Positions 1 to 11,097 of a DNA stretch of 64,000 bases are shown in pieces. The translations under genes were made by a program, and so were the position numbers. The number at the start of each line of letters is the position of its first letter. Position 1 is the stretch's first letter. Source of the stretch: Kaistia granuli DSM 23481 (GTDB lineage: Bacteria > Pseudomonadota > Alphaproteobacteria > Rhizobiales > Kaistiaceae); contig NZ_AQYH01000008.1 in the NCBI RefSeq assembly GCF_000380505.1, positions 496,001-560,000 of the forward strand, read 5' to 3'. The notes below the pieces were generated by a model that saw only the letters and a list, made by a program, of their open reading frames with translations, was not told the DNA's origin and did not search any database.

Positions 1-933
1 AACGACGGCATGCGACAGTGGCTGCCGCTCGCGACGCTGATCCTCCTGGTGATCCTGGTCGGCGCGTTCCAGCCGGCCTTTCTCGACGTGAACACGCTGC
101 TGCAGCTGGCGAGCGACACGGCCGTGCTATTCATCCTGGCGACCGGGGTCACCTTCGTCATCATGCTGGGCGGCATCGACCTGTCGATCCAGTCGATGGC
201 CTCGCTTTCCAGCGTCGTCGTCGCGCTGACGCTCGCGCGCTTCGGCTACGGCGCGTTTGTCTTCGCGTTCGCGCTCGGCGCGCTGGCGGGGCTCCTTTCC
301 GGCATCGCCCATGTCCGGCTGCGCATTCCCTCCTTCATCGCCACGCTCGCCATGGGCGGTGTGCTCTCGAGCGCCGCGCTGGTCACCTCACGGGAGCGCT
401 CGATCACGCTTGGTGAAAGCGAACGCGCCTATCTCGGCTGGATCACCGGCACCGTATTCGGCATTCCGAATGTGGTCATCATCGCGCTGATCGTGCTCGT
501 CGTCGCCCACATCCTGCAGAGCCGCACGCCGTTCGGCCGCTACAGCGCCGCGATCGGCGCCGGCGAACCGGCCGCCTATGCCTCCGGCGTCAAGGTCGAC
601 CGCCAGAAGATCTTCGCCTTCGTGCTCTCGGCGAGCTGCGCCGCCCTCGCCGGCATCGTGCTGGTCGGCCGCCTCGCCAGCGGCTCGCCGACGCTCGCCA
701 GCGAGCTGCTGCTGCCCTCGATCGCCGCCGTCGTCGTCGGCGGCACCTCGATCACCGGCGGCGTCGGCAGCATCTGGCGCACGCTGGTCGGCGCGCTGAT
801 CATCTCGGTCGTGCGCATCGGCATGACCTTCCTCGGCGTCAATATCTTCGCCCAGAACATCGTCTTCGGCGTCGTGCTGGTCGCCGCCGTCGCCATCACC
901 ATCGACCGATCGAAAATTCCGATCGTCAAATAG
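1..933 (+). CDS. Sugar ABC transporter permease, RbsC-like, 5' end at window edge
   Basis: Inner-membrane permease of a ribose/xylose-type carbohydrate ABC importer (BPD_transp_2 family). The sequence is almost wholly hydrophobic. It has the family GGIDLS motif at residues 54-59 (counted from the ATG at 10) and a late GGTSITGG motif typical of RbsC-like subunits. The frame is open to base 1, and 307 aa from the ATG at 10 is slightly short for the family, so the true start may lie upstream. It precedes an SDR dehydrogenase by 27 bases and then a LacI regulator, the usual layout of a sugar uptake and oxidation locus. The cognate ATPase and binding protein are presumably to the left. The sugar cannot be named. 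Confidence 0.9.
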   Translation, partial: NDGMRQWLPLATLILLVILVGAFQPAFLDVNTLLQLASDTAVLFILATGVTFVIMLGGIDLSIQSMASLSSVVVALTLARFGYGAFVFAFALGALAGLLSGIAHVRLRIPSFIATLAMGGVLSSAALVTSRERSITLGESERAYLGWITGTVFGIPNVVIIALIVLVVAHILQSRTPFGRYSAAIGAGEPAAYASGVKVDRQKIFAFVLSASCAALAGIVLVGRLASGSPTLASELLLPSIAAVVVGGTSITGGVGSIWRTLVGALIISVVRIGMTFLGVNIFAQNIVFGVVLVAAVAITIDRSKIPIVK

Positions 934-960
934 ACCTTTGCCAAACCCAGGAGCAGGAAC

Positions 961-1752
961 ATGGATCTCGGACTGCGCGACAAGGTCGCCGTCATCACCG
1001 GTGGCAGCATCGGCATCGGCCTCGCCGTCGCCAAGGGGCTGGCGGCCGAAGGCGCCCAGATCGTCATCGCCGCCCGCAATGCCGAGCGGCTCGAGGCGGC
1101 CCGCGCCGAGATTGTCGCGGCCCACCCCGTCACCGTGCTGGCCGTCGATTGCGACGTCTCGACCGCGCTCGGCTGCGACCGGCTGCTCGCCGCGACCGAG
1201 GAGGCCTTCGGCGGCGCCGACATCCTCGTCAACAATGCCGGTACCGGCAGCAACGAGACGATCATGGATGCGCCGGACGACAAGTGGCAGTTCTACTGGG
1301 ACCTGCACGTCATGGCGGCGATCCGGCTGGCACGCGGACTGGTGCCGTCGATGAAACGGCGCGGCGGCGGCGTCATCCTCAACAACGCCTCGATCTGCGC
1401 CTCGCAGCCGCTCTGGTACGAGCCGATCTACAATGTCACCAAGGCAGCCCTGATCATGGCCTCGAAGACGATGTCGACCGAATTCATCACGGACAATATC
1501 CGCGTCAACGCGGTCAATCCCGGCTTCGTGCTGACACCGGACTGGATCAAGACGGCGACCCAGCTGACGGCCGATACCGGCGGCGACTGGAAGGGCTATC
1601 TCGACAATCTGGCGCGCGAGAACGCCCCGATCGGCCGCTTCGCCTCGCCGGAGGAAATCGCCGATTTCTTCGTCTTCCTCTGTTCCGCCCGCGCGAGCTA
1701 CTCGGTCGGCTCCACCTATTTCATCGATGGCGGCATGCTGAAGACGATCTGA
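961..1752 (+). CDS. SDR family NAD(P)-dependent oxidoreductase
   Basis: Classical short-chain dehydrogenase of 263 aa with a Rossmann fold. Seen: nucleotide-binding TGGSIGIG at residues 13-20, the structural NNAG at 91-94, catalytic Ser at about 144, and YNVTK (Tyr157, Lys161). The C-terminal FIDGG segment is typical of the family. The ATG follows an AGGAGCAGGAAC ribosome site. It is cotranscribed with the upstream sugar permease, so it probably oxidises the imported sugar or a derivative. SDR substrates cannot be read from sequence alone. Confidence 0.92.
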   Translation: MDLGLRDKVAVITGGSIGIGLAVAKGLAAEGAQIVIAARNAERLEAARAEIVAAHPVTVLAVDCDVSTALGCDRLLAATEEAFGGADILVNNAGTGSNETIMDAPDDKWQFYWDLHVMAAIRLARGLVPSMKRRGGGVILNNASICASQPLWYEPIYNVTKAALIMASKTMSTEFITDNIRVNAVNPGFVLTPDWIKTATQLTADTGGDWKGYLDNLARENAPIGRFASPEEIADFFVFLCSARASYSVGSTYFIDGGMLKTI

Positions 1753-1852
1753 GCGCCGGGCCTGCGGGCACGTCCGCCGACGCCGGAAGCCATTGAACTC
1801 CGGCGAGGCGGGCGCTACGCAGGCCCTCCGTTCCATCTTGTGGTTGCGCGAA

Positions 1853-2860
1853 ATGAAAGCGTCGAGAAAGTACCCGTCATCGACGGATGTCGCGCGCCTC
1901 GCCGGCGTCTCGCAATCCGCCGTCTCGCGCGCCTTCAGCGAGGGCAAGAGCGTCTCCGAGGAGACCAGCCGCAAGGTGTTCGAAGCAGCCAAGCAGCTCG
2001 GCTACAGTCCGAACTTCCTCCCGCGCATGCTGTTGAAGCATCGCTCGGACCTGGTCGCGATCGTCATCAGCGACACCTCCAACCCCTTCTATGCCGCGGC
2101 GGTCGATGCCTTCTCGAAAGCGTTGCAGGAGACCGGGCACCAGGTTCTCCTGGTCAGCGTCGACGGCGGCAATGCGCTGGACGGCATCCTGCCGCGCCTG
2201 GCCAGCTACCGGGTCGACGCCATCGTCAGCGCGCTGCCGGTGGTCACCAAGGCGGCGGCCGAGGCGTTCGCCCGCATCCGCATCCCAATCGTCTCGTTCA
2301 ATACGCCGGCGCGCAACCAATGGGTCTCGTCGGTCTGTTCCGACAATGCCGGCGGCGCCGCCCTGGTGGCGGACCTGTTCGTGAAGCGTGGCGCCCGATC
2401 CTTCGGCTTCATCGGCGGCATGCAGGGCGACTATGCCAGCGACGAGCGCCTGCGCGGCTTTCGCGAGCGGCTGCGGACGCATGGCTTCGACCAGGTCCGG
2501 ACCGCGAATGGCGACTATCTCTACGAGGACGCCTTCGCGGCGACCGCGGCGATGGCGGAACGGCGCGAGGTTCCGGATGCGCTGTTCTGCGCCAACGACC
2601 TGATGGCCTTCGGCGCGCTCGACGCGCTGCGCCGGGCCGGGCTGCGGGTGCCGGAGGATGTCCTGGTCGCCGGCTATGACGACGTCCCGGCCGCCGCCTG
2701 GGGCTCGTTCGACCTGACGACGGTGGTGCACGGCCATCAGGCGATGGTAGCGGCGGCGATCGCCATCCTGCACGCCCGCATGGCCGACACCGAACCCACG
2801 GACGGCGTCACCACCACGGTACCGGTCCGCCTGGCGGAACGGGCGACAACGCGGCGGTAG
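1853..2860 (+). CDS. LacI family transcriptional regulator
   Basis: DNA-binding regulator of about 335 aa. An N-terminal LacI helix-turn-helix (STDVARLAGVSQSAVSRAF) is followed by a periplasmic-binding-protein-like ligand domain ending in the usual AGYDDVPAA segment. I chose the ATG at 1853 because it puts the HTH close to the N terminus as in the family. A TTG at 1793 in the same frame would add 20 residues of unlike sequence. It sits downstream of a sugar permease and an SDR enzyme and is their likely repressor, with a sugar or sugar acid as inducer. No clear operator was identified. Confidence 0.9.
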   Translation: MKASRKYPSSTDVARLAGVSQSAVSRAFSEGKSVSEETSRKVFEAAKQLGYSPNFLPRMLLKHRSDLVAIVISDTSNPFYAAAVDAFSKALQETGHQVLLVSVDGGNALDGILPRLASYRVDAIVSALPVVTKAAAEAFARIRIPIVSFNTPARNQWVSSVCSDNAGGAALVADLFVKRGARSFGFIGGMQGDYASDERLRGFRERLRTHGFDQVRTANGDYLYEDAFAATAAMAERREVPDALFCANDLMAFGALDALRRAGLRVPEDVLVAGYDDVPAAAWGSFDLTTVVHGHQAMVAAAIAILHARMADTEPTDGVTTTVPVRLAERATTRR

Positions 2861-2989
2861 AACCGAGGCTCCCGGCGATCCCCGTCAACCGCCTCACGCT
2901 CGCCGTCATCCTGGACGCAGCACAGCGGAAATCCGGGACCCATTCAGCCGAAACGCCGGGAAAAGATCCTCGCCACCGGACGTCGGCGT

Positions 2990-4618
2990 CTAGGCCCCCA
3001 CCGCCAGGCCCACCTCTGCCGCGCTTGCGCCCGCCCGGTTTCCCCGTACGAGATCCGACGCCTTCTCGCCGATCATCACGGTCGGGGCGTTGGTGTTGGA
3101 CGAGACCAGACGCGGCATGATCGAGCTGTCGCAGACCCTGAGCCCCTCGATGCCGTGCACACGCAGTTCCGGATCGACGACCGCGTCCTCGCCGTGCCCC
3201 ATCCGGCAGGTGCCGACCGGGTGATAGGCGGTGCGGGCGGCCTGGCGGGCGAAATCCTGATACTCGCGCAGGGTGCGCACGCCGGAGCCTGGAATATGCT
3301 CGCGCCGGATGAAACGCTTGAAAGCGCCTTGCGACATGATCTCCTGGCTGATCTTCACGCCGTCGACGGCGCGGGCGAGATCATAGGGATCGGCGAAGGC
3401 GTTGGTGTCGATCCGCGGGGCGTCGTTCGGATCGGCCGAGCGCAAGGTGACCGACCCGCGCGAACGCGGCCGAAGATGATAGGAGTTCAGCGTGCAGCCA
3501 TTGCCGCCCGGCACGCTTCCGACGCCTTTCTCGACGCCGGCGCCGGGCAGGAAGTGGAACTGCAGGTCGGGCGTCTTCTCCGCCCGGTCGCCCCACCAGA
3601 ACGCACCGCCCTCGACAATGTTCGAGGCGACTGGCCCCTTGCCGAAGGCGAGATATTCGAGTCCCGCCATCAGCTTCCAGTGCGGCTTCTTGTATTTGTC
3701 GAAGCTGTACGGTCCGGTCAGCTCGTAGACGACGTCGATATTGGTGTGGTCCTGCAGGTTCTGCCCGACCCCGGGCAAATCCCGGACCACCGCGATGCCG
3801 TGCTCGGCGAGATGCGCGGCCGGACCGATGCCGGAGAGCATCAAAAGCTTCGGCGAGCCGATCGCGCCGGCGCAGACGAGCACCTCGCGCTCGGCCCGCA
3901 CGACCTCGCTCGCGCCATCCTCGGTCACGATCTCGACCCCGACGGCGCGGCCGTTCTCGATCACGATCCGCCGGGTCAGGACACCGGTGCGAACCGTCAG
4001 GTTGGGGCGGCCGAGCACCGGCTTCAGATAGCCGACCGCCGTGCTGCAACGCCTGCCGCCGCGCGTCGTCGTCTGGTAGTAGCCGGTGCCGGCCTGCCGG
4101 AGACCATTGAAATCGGCGGTGAACGGCAGACCCGCCTCCTGCGCCGCCTGCACGAAGACACGCGTCAGCGGATGCGGCGTGCCGCTGCTGACACCGAGCG
4201 GACCGCCATGGCCGTGATAGGGACCGGCGAAAGTGTCGTTGTCCTCGGAGCGGATGAAGAGAGGCAGGACCTCGCGAAACGACCAGCCGGAACAACCTTC
4301 CTCCTCGGCCCAGGCGTCATAATCCTCCGGGCAGCCGCGGGTAAAAACCTGGGCGTTGATCGAGCTGCCGCCGCCGAGCACCCGCCCCTGCGGATAGACG
4401 ATGGTACGGCCTTCGAGCGCCTTGCCCGGCTCGGTCTCGTAGCCCCAAGAAAGCGGCCCGGCCGAGATCTTGAAGAAGCCGACCGGCATATGGATGTAGC
4501 GGTCTGTATCGCGCGGGCCGGCCTCGAGCAGCAGCACCGAAACGTCCGGGTCCTCGCTGAGCCGGGCGGCCATCACGCAGCCGGCGGATCCTCCGCCGAC
4601 GATGACATAGTCAGGCAT
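2990..4618 (-). CDS. GMC family FAD-dependent oxidoreductase (choline dehydrogenase-like)
   Basis: Flavoenzyme of 542 aa, full length for the glucose-methanol-choline family. The N terminus has the FAD-binding YVIVGGGSAGCV and a downstream LLLEAGP. Further on are GVGQNLQDH and the C-terminal YHPVGTCRMG with the active-site His, then SNTNAPTVMIGEKASD. Members oxidise alcohols, often choline or other primary alcohols, and pass electrons to quinones or oxygen. It is a single leftward gene, flanked by a LacI gene and an RND pump with no close operon partner. The substrate is undetermined. Confidence 0.92.
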   Translation of the reverse strand: MPDYVIVGGGSAGCVMAARLSEDPDVSVLLLEAGPRDTDRYIHMPVGFFKISAGPLSWGYETEPGKALEGRTIVYPQGRVLGGGSSINAQVFTRGCPEDYDAWAEEEGCSGWSFREVLPLFIRSEDNDTFAGPYHGHGGPLGVSSGTPHPLTRVFVQAAQEAGLPFTADFNGLRQAGTGYYQTTTRGGRRCSTAVGYLKPVLGRPNLTVRTGVLTRRIVIENGRAVGVEIVTEDGASEVVRAEREVLVCAGAIGSPKLLMLSGIGPAAHLAEHGIAVVRDLPGVGQNLQDHTNIDVVYELTGPYSFDKYKKPHWKLMAGLEYLAFGKGPVASNIVEGGAFWWGDRAEKTPDLQFHFLPGAGVEKGVGSVPGGNGCTLNSYHLRPRSRGSVTLRSADPNDAPRIDTNAFADPYDLARAVDGVKISQEIMSQGAFKRFIRREHIPGSGVRTLREYQDFARQAARTAYHPVGTCRMGHGEDAVVDPELRVHGIEGLRVCDSSIMPRLVSSNTNAPTVMIGEKASDLVRGNRAGASAAEVGLAVGA

Positions 4619-4820
4619 GCATCCCCTCCCTTGCGCCCGCCGGCAACGCCCGCTTCCGGTTCGGCGGGGTCGATCGCGCGGTCGCGACGTCCTCCCGAAC
4701 GCGGCCGCTGTCGACGGTCTTTCGCCGATGCTAGCGCAGGAAACACCATGCCGCTCGCCTTTTGGGAGACGTCCGGATGGAAAACCGCGCGCCGCATACC
4801 CGGGCGTGATGGGACGAGCG

Positions 4821-7800
4821 TCAGGCCTCGCCGGGCGGCTCGTGGCCAGCCGGAACCGGCTGGACCTCCCCCGTCTTTCTGCGCGTCACCCACGACACCG
4901 CATATTCGATCACGGCGAACAGGCTCGGAATGATGAACAGGCCGATGGTCGACGCCGCCAGCATGCCGCCGACGATCGTCACGCCGACGGCCTGGCGCGC
5001 GCCGGCGCCGGCTCCCGTCGAGACGGCGAGCGGCAACACGCCGAATATGAAGGCGAGCGCCGTCATCAACACGGCGCGGAAGCGTTGCTCCGCGCCCATC
5101 CTCGCCGCTTCGGCAATGGAATGGCCGGCCTCGTACTGCTCTTTCGCGAACTCGACGATCAGGATCGCGTTTTTCGACGCGAGGCCGATCAGCAGCACGA
5201 TGGCGATCTGCGCGTAGAGGCTGTTCTGCAACCCGACCAGCGTCAGCGCCGCCACCGCGCCGAAGGCGGCCGCCCCCAGCGACAGGATGATCGAGATCGG
5301 CAGGATCCAGCTTTCATACTGGGCGACCAGGAACAGGAAGGCGAACAGCAGAGCAAGGCCGATGACGATCGGCTCCTGGCCCGAACTCGTGGTCTCCTGA
5401 TAGGAAAGGCCCGACCATTCGTAGGAATAGCCCGCCGGCAGCGTGTCCGCGGCGACCCGCTCGACCGCGGCGATCGCCTGGCCCGAACTGGCGCCGGGCG
5501 CCGCGACGCCGTTGATCGGTGCCGCCGGCAGCAGATTGTAGCGCGAGATGACATAGGGCCCGAGAATGGTCGTCAGCGACACGACCGTGCGCAGCGGCAC
5601 CATGTCGCCGGAAGCATTGCGGACATAGATGTTGAGGACATCATCGGGCTTGGCCCGGAACGAGGCATCCGCCTGCAGATTGACCTGATAGACGCGCCCC
5701 TCATGCGTGAAGTCGTTGACGTAGAGCGGGCCGAAATTGGCGCCGAGCGTCGCATAGATGCCGTCGACGCTCAGTCCGAGCGCCTCGGCGCGCGTCCGAT
5801 CGACATTGATGTAGACCTGCGGCACGTCGGGATTGAAGGTTGTCGAAAGGCCGCCAATGGCCGGCTCCTTGTTGGCGGCGCTGATCAGCGAGCGAGCCAC
5901 CTGGGCGATTTCGGTCGGCGGCTGGCCGCGCAGGGCCTGCAGCCGGAGGTCGAGGCCGCCGACCGTGCCGAGGCCCGGGATAGGCGGCGGCACGAAGATC
6001 GCGACGTTGGCGCCCGGTATGGTCGAGAACCTCGCCCTGAGCTTGCTGAGCAGGGAATTGATCTGCAATGCCGGCGTGTCCCGCTTGCTCCAGGGTTCGA
6101 GCGAGGCGAGCGCGAAGCCGCCATTCGGCAATTGCGTCCCTTGCAGGATGCTGTAGCCGGCGACCGACATGACGTTGGCGACACCCTCCGTCTCCTTCAG
6201 GATTCCCTCGACCTCGGCCATGATCTCGCGGGTGCGGTTCAGCGAAGCGGCATTCGGCAATTGGAGGTCGAGGAACAGCGCGCCCTGGTCCTCGTCCGGC
6301 AGGAAGGTGGAAGGCAGCTTGACGAACAGGAACGCCGCCCCGGCGAAAAGCGCGACCAGGACGAGGATCGGAATGATCGCGTGATGGACGAAATAGCCGA
6401 CCAGATGGCCATAGGCCGTGCGGGTCGCGTCGAGGAAGCGGGCGAACCAGCCGAGCGGTCCGCGCCGGTAGCCGGCATGCACCGGCTTGAGCATGACGAC
6501 GCTGAGCGCCGGGCTAAGGGTCAGCGCAACGATCGCCGACACGACGAGCGACGACGATATGGTCACGGCGAACTGGCGATAGAGCTGTCCGTTGATCCCG
6601 GGCAGGAAGCCGGTCGGCGTCACCACGGCGAGCAGGACGAAGGTCGTCGCGATGATCGGCCCGGTGATCTGGCCCATCGCCATCCGGGTGGCGCCCGCCG
6701 TGTCGAGGTCCGGATGTTGCTCCATCACATGCTGGACGTTCTCGACCACCAGGATGGCATCGTCGACGACAAGCCCGATCGCCAGGATCAGCGCCAGCAA
6801 GGTGATCGTATTGGCCGAATAGCCGAGCGCATAGAGGACCGCCATCGCCCCCAGCAGCGAGACAGGAATGGCGATGGCCGAGATCACCGTCGCCCGCCAG
6901 TCCTGCAGGAAAAGGAAGGTGATCACGAGGACGATGATGAAGGCCTCGACCAGGATCTGCACGATCGAGGCGATGCTGGCGCGCACGAACTGCGTGGCAT
7001 CGTAGACGATCTGGTACTCGAGTCCGGCCGGAAAGGTCGGCCGCAACCGTTCCAGTTCGGCTTCGACGGCATTGGCGGTGCTGATCGCGTTGGCGCCGGG
7101 CGCCTGCGAAATCGTCAGCATCGCCGTCGGCAGGCCGTTCAATTGGGCGTTGGTGGAGTAGCTCTGCGCGCCGAGCTCGATGCGGGCGACATCGCGCAGG
7201 CGGATGATGGCGCCGTCCGCGCCCGTCCTCAGCACGATGTTGCCGAATTCCGTCGCGGTTTCGAGGCGGCCCTGTGCCACCAGCGTGTACTCGACCTCGG
7301 TTCCCGGCGGCGCGGGCTGGCCACCCACCTGGCCGAGCGACGCCTGGATGTTCTGCGCCTTGATCGCGGCGGAGATGTCCTGCGGCGTCAGGCCGAGCGC
7401 CAGCATCTGCGTCGGATTGGTCCAGATCCGTATCGAATATTCGCTGGATCCGATGACCGAGGCTTCGCCGACGCCGGGCACCCGCACCATCGCATCGACG
7501 ATCGCCGTGGTGACGAAATTGTTGATCTCGAGCGGCGCGACCTTGTTGTCGGGGGAATAGAAGCCGAGCGCGAGGACGAAATCGGGCGAGCGCGACGAGA
7601 CACTGACACCCTGCGCCTGCACCTCGGCCGGCAGCTTCGAGATCGCCAGCTGGGCCCGGTTCTGGACGTTGACCTGGGCGATATCGGCGTTGGTGCCGAT
7701 CTGGAACGTCACCGAAAGCGAATATTGCCCGGCATTCGAGCTGGTCGACGACATGTACATCATGTCGTCGACGCCGTTGATCGCGGTCTCCAGGGGCCCG

Positions 7801-7988
7801 CCGACGACATCGGCGATGACCTCGGCGCTGGCACCGGGATAGACGGCCGATACGTTGACCGTCGGCGGCGAGATTTCAGGATATTGCTGGACCGGCAGGA
7901 AATTGATCGAGATCAGGCCGGCGAGCGCGACGATGATCGAGATCACCATTGCGAAGCGGGGTCGACTGATGAACAGGCTCGAGATCAT
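4821..7988 (-). CDS. RND multidrug efflux permease (AcrB/MexB type, HAE-1)
   Basis: Inner-membrane proton/drug antiporter of 1055 aa, normal length for the HAE-1 family. The N terminus ([19 protein letters not shown]) and the following [12 protein letters not shown] match AcrB-type pumps. The paired acidic residues of the proton relay are visible in [14 protein letters not shown]. Two large periplasmic loops and twelve predicted membrane segments are present. Its start overlaps the adaptor gene by four bases (ATGA), so the two are translationally coupled. An outer-membrane TolC-type partner is not encoded here. The export range cannot be predicted. Confidence 0.95.
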   Translation of the reverse strand: MISSLFISRPRFAMVISIIVALAGLISINFLPVQQYPEISPPTVNVSAVYPGASAEVIADVVGGPLETAINGVDDMMYMSSTSSNAGQYSLSVTFQIGTNADIAQVNVQNRAQLAISKLPAEVQAQGVSVSSRSPDFVLALGFYSPDNKVAPLEINNFVTTAIVDAMVRVPGVGEASVIGSSEYSIRIWTNPTQMLALGLTPQDISAAIKAQNIQASLGQVGGQPAPPGTEVEYTLVAQGRLETATEFGNIVLRTGADGAIIRLRDVARIELGAQSYSTNAQLNGLPTAMLTISQAPGANAISTANAVEAELERLRPTFPAGLEYQIVYDATQFVRASIASIVQILVEAFIIVLVITFLFLQDWRATVISAIAIPVSLLGAMAVLYALGYSANTITLLALILAIGLVVDDAILVVENVQHVMEQHPDLDTAGATRMAMGQITGPIIATTFVLLAVVTPTGFLPGINGQLYRQFAVTISSSLVVSAIVALTLSPALSVVMLKPVHAGYRRGPLGWFARFLDATRTAYGHLVGYFVHHAIIPILVLVALFAGAAFLFVKLPSTFLPDEDQGALFLDLQLPNAASLNRTREIMAEVEGILKETEGVANVMSVAGYSILQGTQLPNGGFALASLEPWSKRDTPALQINSLLSKLRARFSTIPGANVAIFVPPPIPGLGTVGGLDLRLQALRGQPPTEIAQVARSLISAANKEPAIGGLSTTFNPDVPQVYINVDRTRAEALGLSVDGIYATLGANFGPLYVNDFTHEGRVYQVNLQADASFRAKPDDVLNIYVRNASGDMVPLRTVVSLTTILGPYVISRYNLLPAAPINGVAAPGASSGQAIAAVERVAADTLPAGYSYEWSGLSYQETTSSGQEPIVIGLALLFAFLFLVAQYESWILPISIILSLGAAAFGAVAALTLVGLQNSLYAQIAIVLLIGLASKNAILIVEFAKEQYEAGHSIAEAARMGAEQRFRAVLMTALAFIFGVLPLAVSTGAGAGARQAVGVTIVGGMLAASTIGLFIIPSLFAVIEYAVSWVTRRKTGEVQPVPAGHEPPGEA

Positions 7989-9112
7989 GGCATGTCACCG
8001 ACCGGTGTCCCTTCCGTCGGCCGGACCTTGATCCCTTCCCGCAGCCGCTGCACGCCCTGCACGACGACCTGTTCGTCGCCGCTCAGGCCCTTGGTGACAG
8101 CCCAGCCCGTCTCGACCTGCGGGCCGAGTTCGATCCGGCGGATCGACACCACGTCATCGGCGCCGAGTACATAGACATAGGGGCCGATCTTGTCGCGCAG
8201 AACGGCGGTCTGCGGCACCACCGGCAGTCGCGGCGCGTTCTTTTCCTCCGCGATCAGGGTGACGAACTGGCCCGGAACCAGGACATGCCGGGGATTGTCG
8301 AAGATCGCCCGCACCGTCACCGTACCGGTCTGCGGGTTTACCTCGCTGTCGACATATTCGAGCTTGCCGGTGCCCTTGAAGATCGTGCCGTTGGCGAGCC
8401 GCAGCGAAAGGTCGAGCTTTGGCGGCAGTTCGCCAAGGGTCTCCTGCTGCCGGAAGGTGATCAGGGTTCCTTCGGCCAGCGAAAACGCGACGCGGAGCGG
8501 ATCCAGGCTGACGATCCGCGCCAGCGGGCCGGAGCTGGCGCTGACGAGGCTGCCGACCGAGAAATTGGATTTGCTGATGACGCCGGCGATCGGGGCCTTG
8601 ATGCGGGTGTAGGAAACGTTGAGATCCGCCAGGTCGACCGCCGCCTGCGCCGCGGCGACATTGGCGGCGGCGATGTCATAGTTCTCCTGCGCCGTGTCCA
8701 TCGCGGCCTGCGAGATGGTCCGGGTCACGAAGAGTTCCTGGGTACGCTTCAGCGCCTGCGTCGCCGAGGTGAGCGTCGCCTGGGTGCGCTCGAGCTCCGC
8801 CTTGGCGGAGGCGAGCTGCGCCTCGAACTGGTCCGGCTCGATGTTGAACAGCGGATCGTTGACCTTGACCTGCTGACCGGGCTGGAAATCGATCGACCGG
8901 AGAAATCCCTCGACGCGGGCCCGGATATCGACCGAGTCGATGGCCTCGACGCGGGCGGTGAACTCTTCCGGCTTCTTGATGTCTTCGACCGCGATGCGCT
9001 GGACGACGACCGCCGGCGGCTCGGCGGGCTGTTGGGCGAAGGCATCCGGAGTGAAGAACAGGCAGGCGAGAGAGACAGCAACTGCCCGGAGGGGAGAGGA
9101 AAGTCCAGCCAT
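7985..9112 (-). CDS. RND efflux periplasmic adaptor (membrane fusion protein)
   Basis: AcrA/MexA-like adaptor of 375 aa linking the inner-membrane pump to an outer-membrane channel. It has an N-terminal signal-like hydrophobic segment ending near a FAQQ stretch. A lipoyl/barrel region contains [11 protein letters not shown], then a coiled-coil hairpin rich in Ala, Gln and Glu (about residues 95-160), followed by [14 protein letters not shown], a hallmark of the family. It is the first gene of the two-gene leftward operon with the pump. The roughly 530-base leader upstream carries a 12-bp palindrome that could be an operator, but no adjacent regulator gene was found. Confidence 0.94.
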   Translation of the reverse strand: MAGLSSPLRAVAVSLACLFFTPDAFAQQPAEPPAVVVQRIAVEDIKKPEEFTARVEAIDSVDIRARVEGFLRSIDFQPGQQVKVNDPLFNIEPDQFEAQLASAKAELERTQATLTSATQALKRTQELFVTRTISQAAMDTAQENYDIAAANVAAAQAAVDLADLNVSYTRIKAPIAGVISKSNFSVGSLVSASSGPLARIVSLDPLRVAFSLAEGTLITFRQQETLGELPPKLDLSLRLANGTIFKGTGKLEYVDSEVNPQTGTVTVRAIFDNPRHVLVPGQFVTLIAEEKNAPRLPVVPQTAVLRDKIGPYVYVLGADDVVSIRRIELGPQVETGWAVTKGLSGDEQVVVQGVQRLREGIKVRPTEGTPVGDMP

Positions 9113-9190
9113 GAAGCATTTCCCTCGGCGCCATGACGACGCGCTAGTGCTCAGTACAGCCTTCCTTGCAGGAGGCGGTCAAGCGATAAG

Positions 9191-9202
9191 TGCTTCGAAG
9201 CA
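9191..9202. promoter_or_regulatory. 12-bp perfect palindrome in the divergent spacer
   Basis: TGCTTCGAAGCA is a perfect palindrome lying 79 bases upstream of the RND adaptor start and well upstream of the rightward amidohydrolase gene. It is the only clear symmetric element seen in the 9113-9639 spacer, which otherwise contains no supported gene. It may be an operator, but this rests on position and symmetry only. Confidence 0.25.
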
Positions 9203-9639
9203 TTGATAGGCTCGGCCCACCTAATGCCCCGCGCGGTCTGGCAGTCACAGCAACGCGATGCGCCGACAACGCCGCCCAGCCTGCAGACGGGGCCCGTCTG
9301 CCGAAGCGGCATCCAAGGTCCGCTGCCAGTCTTGAGCGCGGTGCGACGCTTGGCCAGATACTCAGCCGGCTCGACGGCAGGAGCAACGCATCGCCCCTCG
9401 CTCGTTGTCCGGCGCGGATATCCCAGTCGCACTGGCAGCCGTGGCGGCGCTCGAAACCGCCCCGGAATAGCCAGCAACGAATGTTTGATGGCTGCTCGGT
9501 TCCGAGGGGCTCGGCGGTACCCTACGCCGGCGAGGCAGACTACACTGACGGCCTTGCGGATCGACAGGAAGACTTCCTGCGAAGGACTTCTCCGGAGGTT
9601 TCCCTTTGCGTCGGTCGCATCCCACGACTGGAGCAGCCC

Positions 9640-11097
9640 ATGTTTTCGTGCACACCCGACCACGATGAACCGCTGACAGGCCATGCTGGCTGCGCCTGCC
9701 ACAGGCCGGAACTACAGGCCCTCACCCGCCGGCTGAATGCGGACCTCTCGCGGCGTGGCTTCGTCGCCGGTCTCGGCGCCTCGCTCGCCATGCTCGGCCT
9801 GCCGCGGCGGGCCGCTGCCCAGCCGACGCCTCCGGCGCAGTCCACCCTGTTTCGCAATTTCCGCCTCTTCGACGGCAAGTCGGCCAACCTGCGCGACGGA
9901 CTGAGCCTTCTCGTCGAGGGAAACCGCATTGCCTCTCTCACGCCGGGCAACCCGGCGCCGCCGGAACGCGCCCGGGTGATCGATTGCGGCGGACGCGTGC
10001 TGATGCCGGGCCTGATCGACGCGCACTGGCACTCGCTGTTCGCTGCGTTGCCCATATCGAGCCTGCTCAACAGCGACATCGGCTATATCCATCTGGCGGC
10101 CAGCGCCGAGTCCGAGCGCACCTTGATGCGCGGATTCACGACGGTTCGGGATCTCGGCGGCCCGGCCTTCGCCTTCAAGCAGGCCATCGACGAGGGCCTG
10201 GTGACCGGCCCGCGCATCTATCCCTCCGGTGCCATGATCACAACCTCGGGCGGCCATGGCGACCTGCGGCCGCTGACCGACGTGCCGCGCAGCCCCGGCG
10301 GAGAGGCGAGCCTGGCGGAGCAAACCGGCGGCGTGGCGATCGCCGACGGCGCCGACGAGGTTCGCCTGCGCTCGCGCGAGCAGCTTCTGCAGGGCGCTTC
10401 GCAGGTCAAGCTGGTCGGCGGCGGCGGCGTGTCATCGCCGCGCAGTCCCGTCGATGTGACGACCTTCAGCATCGAGGAACTGCGCGCCGGCATCGAGACG
10501 GCTGCCGGCTGGGGCGCCTATGCAACCGTGCACGCCTATGCTCCGACGACCATCCAGCGCGCCATCCAGGCCGGTGCCCGCTGCATCGAGCACGGCCACC
10601 TGATGGACGAGGCCACCGCGGCGATGTTGGCCGAGAAGGACGTGTGGCTCAGCCTGCAGCCCTTCCTGACCGACGACGACTCGGTGCCGCTCACCGGCCC
10701 GAGCCGGGTGGCGCAGCTCAAGGTGTTCGGCGGTACCGACACGGCCTACAAGCTGGCCATCAAGCACGGTATCAAGACCGCCTTCGGATCCGACATGCTG
10801 TTCTCGGCGGCGCTGGCGGCGCGCCAGGGCATCATGCTGACGCATCTGACGCGCTGGTATTCGAACGCCCAGATCCTGACGATGGCGACGAGCACGAATG
10901 CCGAGCTTCTGGGCCTATCGGGGCCGCGCAATCCCTATCCTGGCAAGCTCGGGGTGATCGAGGACGAAGCGTTCGCCGATCTGCTGCTCGTCGACGGCAA
11001 CCCGCTTGAGGACATCCATCTCCTCGCCCGGCCCGAGTCGAGCCTGGTTGTCATCATGAAGGACGGCCGAATCCACAAGGATACGCTGGCCGCGTGA
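9640..11097 (+). CDS. Exported metal-dependent amidohydrolase family protein
   Basis: Hydrolase of 485 aa in the amidohydrolase superfamily (imidazolonepropionase/prolidase-like branch). A twin-arginine segment SRRGFVAG (Arg38-Arg39) followed by a hydrophobic stretch ending in AAA suggests Tat export. The metal-binding HxH is in DAHWHS (His129, His131). Later come a conserved Lys in SQVKLVGGGGV, His residues in VHAYA and IEHGHL, and Asp in FGSDML. I start at the ATG at 9640. The open frame extends upstream to 9190, but that part has no family similarity that I can see. An unusual Cys/His-rich stretch precedes the Tat motif. The substrate is unknown. Confidence 0.85.
   Translation: MFSCTPDHDEPLTGHAGCACHRPELQALTRRLNADLSRRGFVAGLGASLAMLGLPRRAAAQPTPPAQSTLFRNFRLFDGKSANLRDGLSLLVEGNRIASLTPGNPAPPERARVIDCGGRVLMPGLIDAHWHSLFAALPISSLLNSDIGYIHLAASAESERTLMRGFTTVRDLGGPAFAFKQAIDEGLVTGPRIYPSGAMITTSGGHGDLRPLTDVPRSPGGEASLAEQTGGVAIADGADEVRLRSREQLLQGASQVKLVGGGGVSSPRSPVDVTTFSIEELRAGIETAAGWGAYATVHAYAPTTIQRAIQAGARCIEHGHLMDEATAAMLAEKDVWLSLQPFLTDDDSVPLTGPSRVAQLKVFGGTDTAYKLAIKHGIKTAFGSDMLFSAALAARQGIMLTHLTRWYSNAQILTMATSTNAELLGLSGPRNPYPGKLGVIEDEAFADLLLVDGNPLEDIHLLARPESSLVVIMKDGRIHKDTLAA

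Noticed and set aside
388-1992. 534-codon minus-strand frame over the first two genes
   Set aside because: It is a shadow of two well-supported + genes with no motif of its own.
4617-8174. 1185-codon + frame opposite the RND permease
   Set aside because: It is antisense to a clear AcrB-type pump and has Arg/Asp/His-rich shadow composition.
9190-9639. Extended N terminus of the amidohydrolase
   Set aside because: The segment lacks similarity to the family, and the Tat signal lies just after the ATG at 9640.
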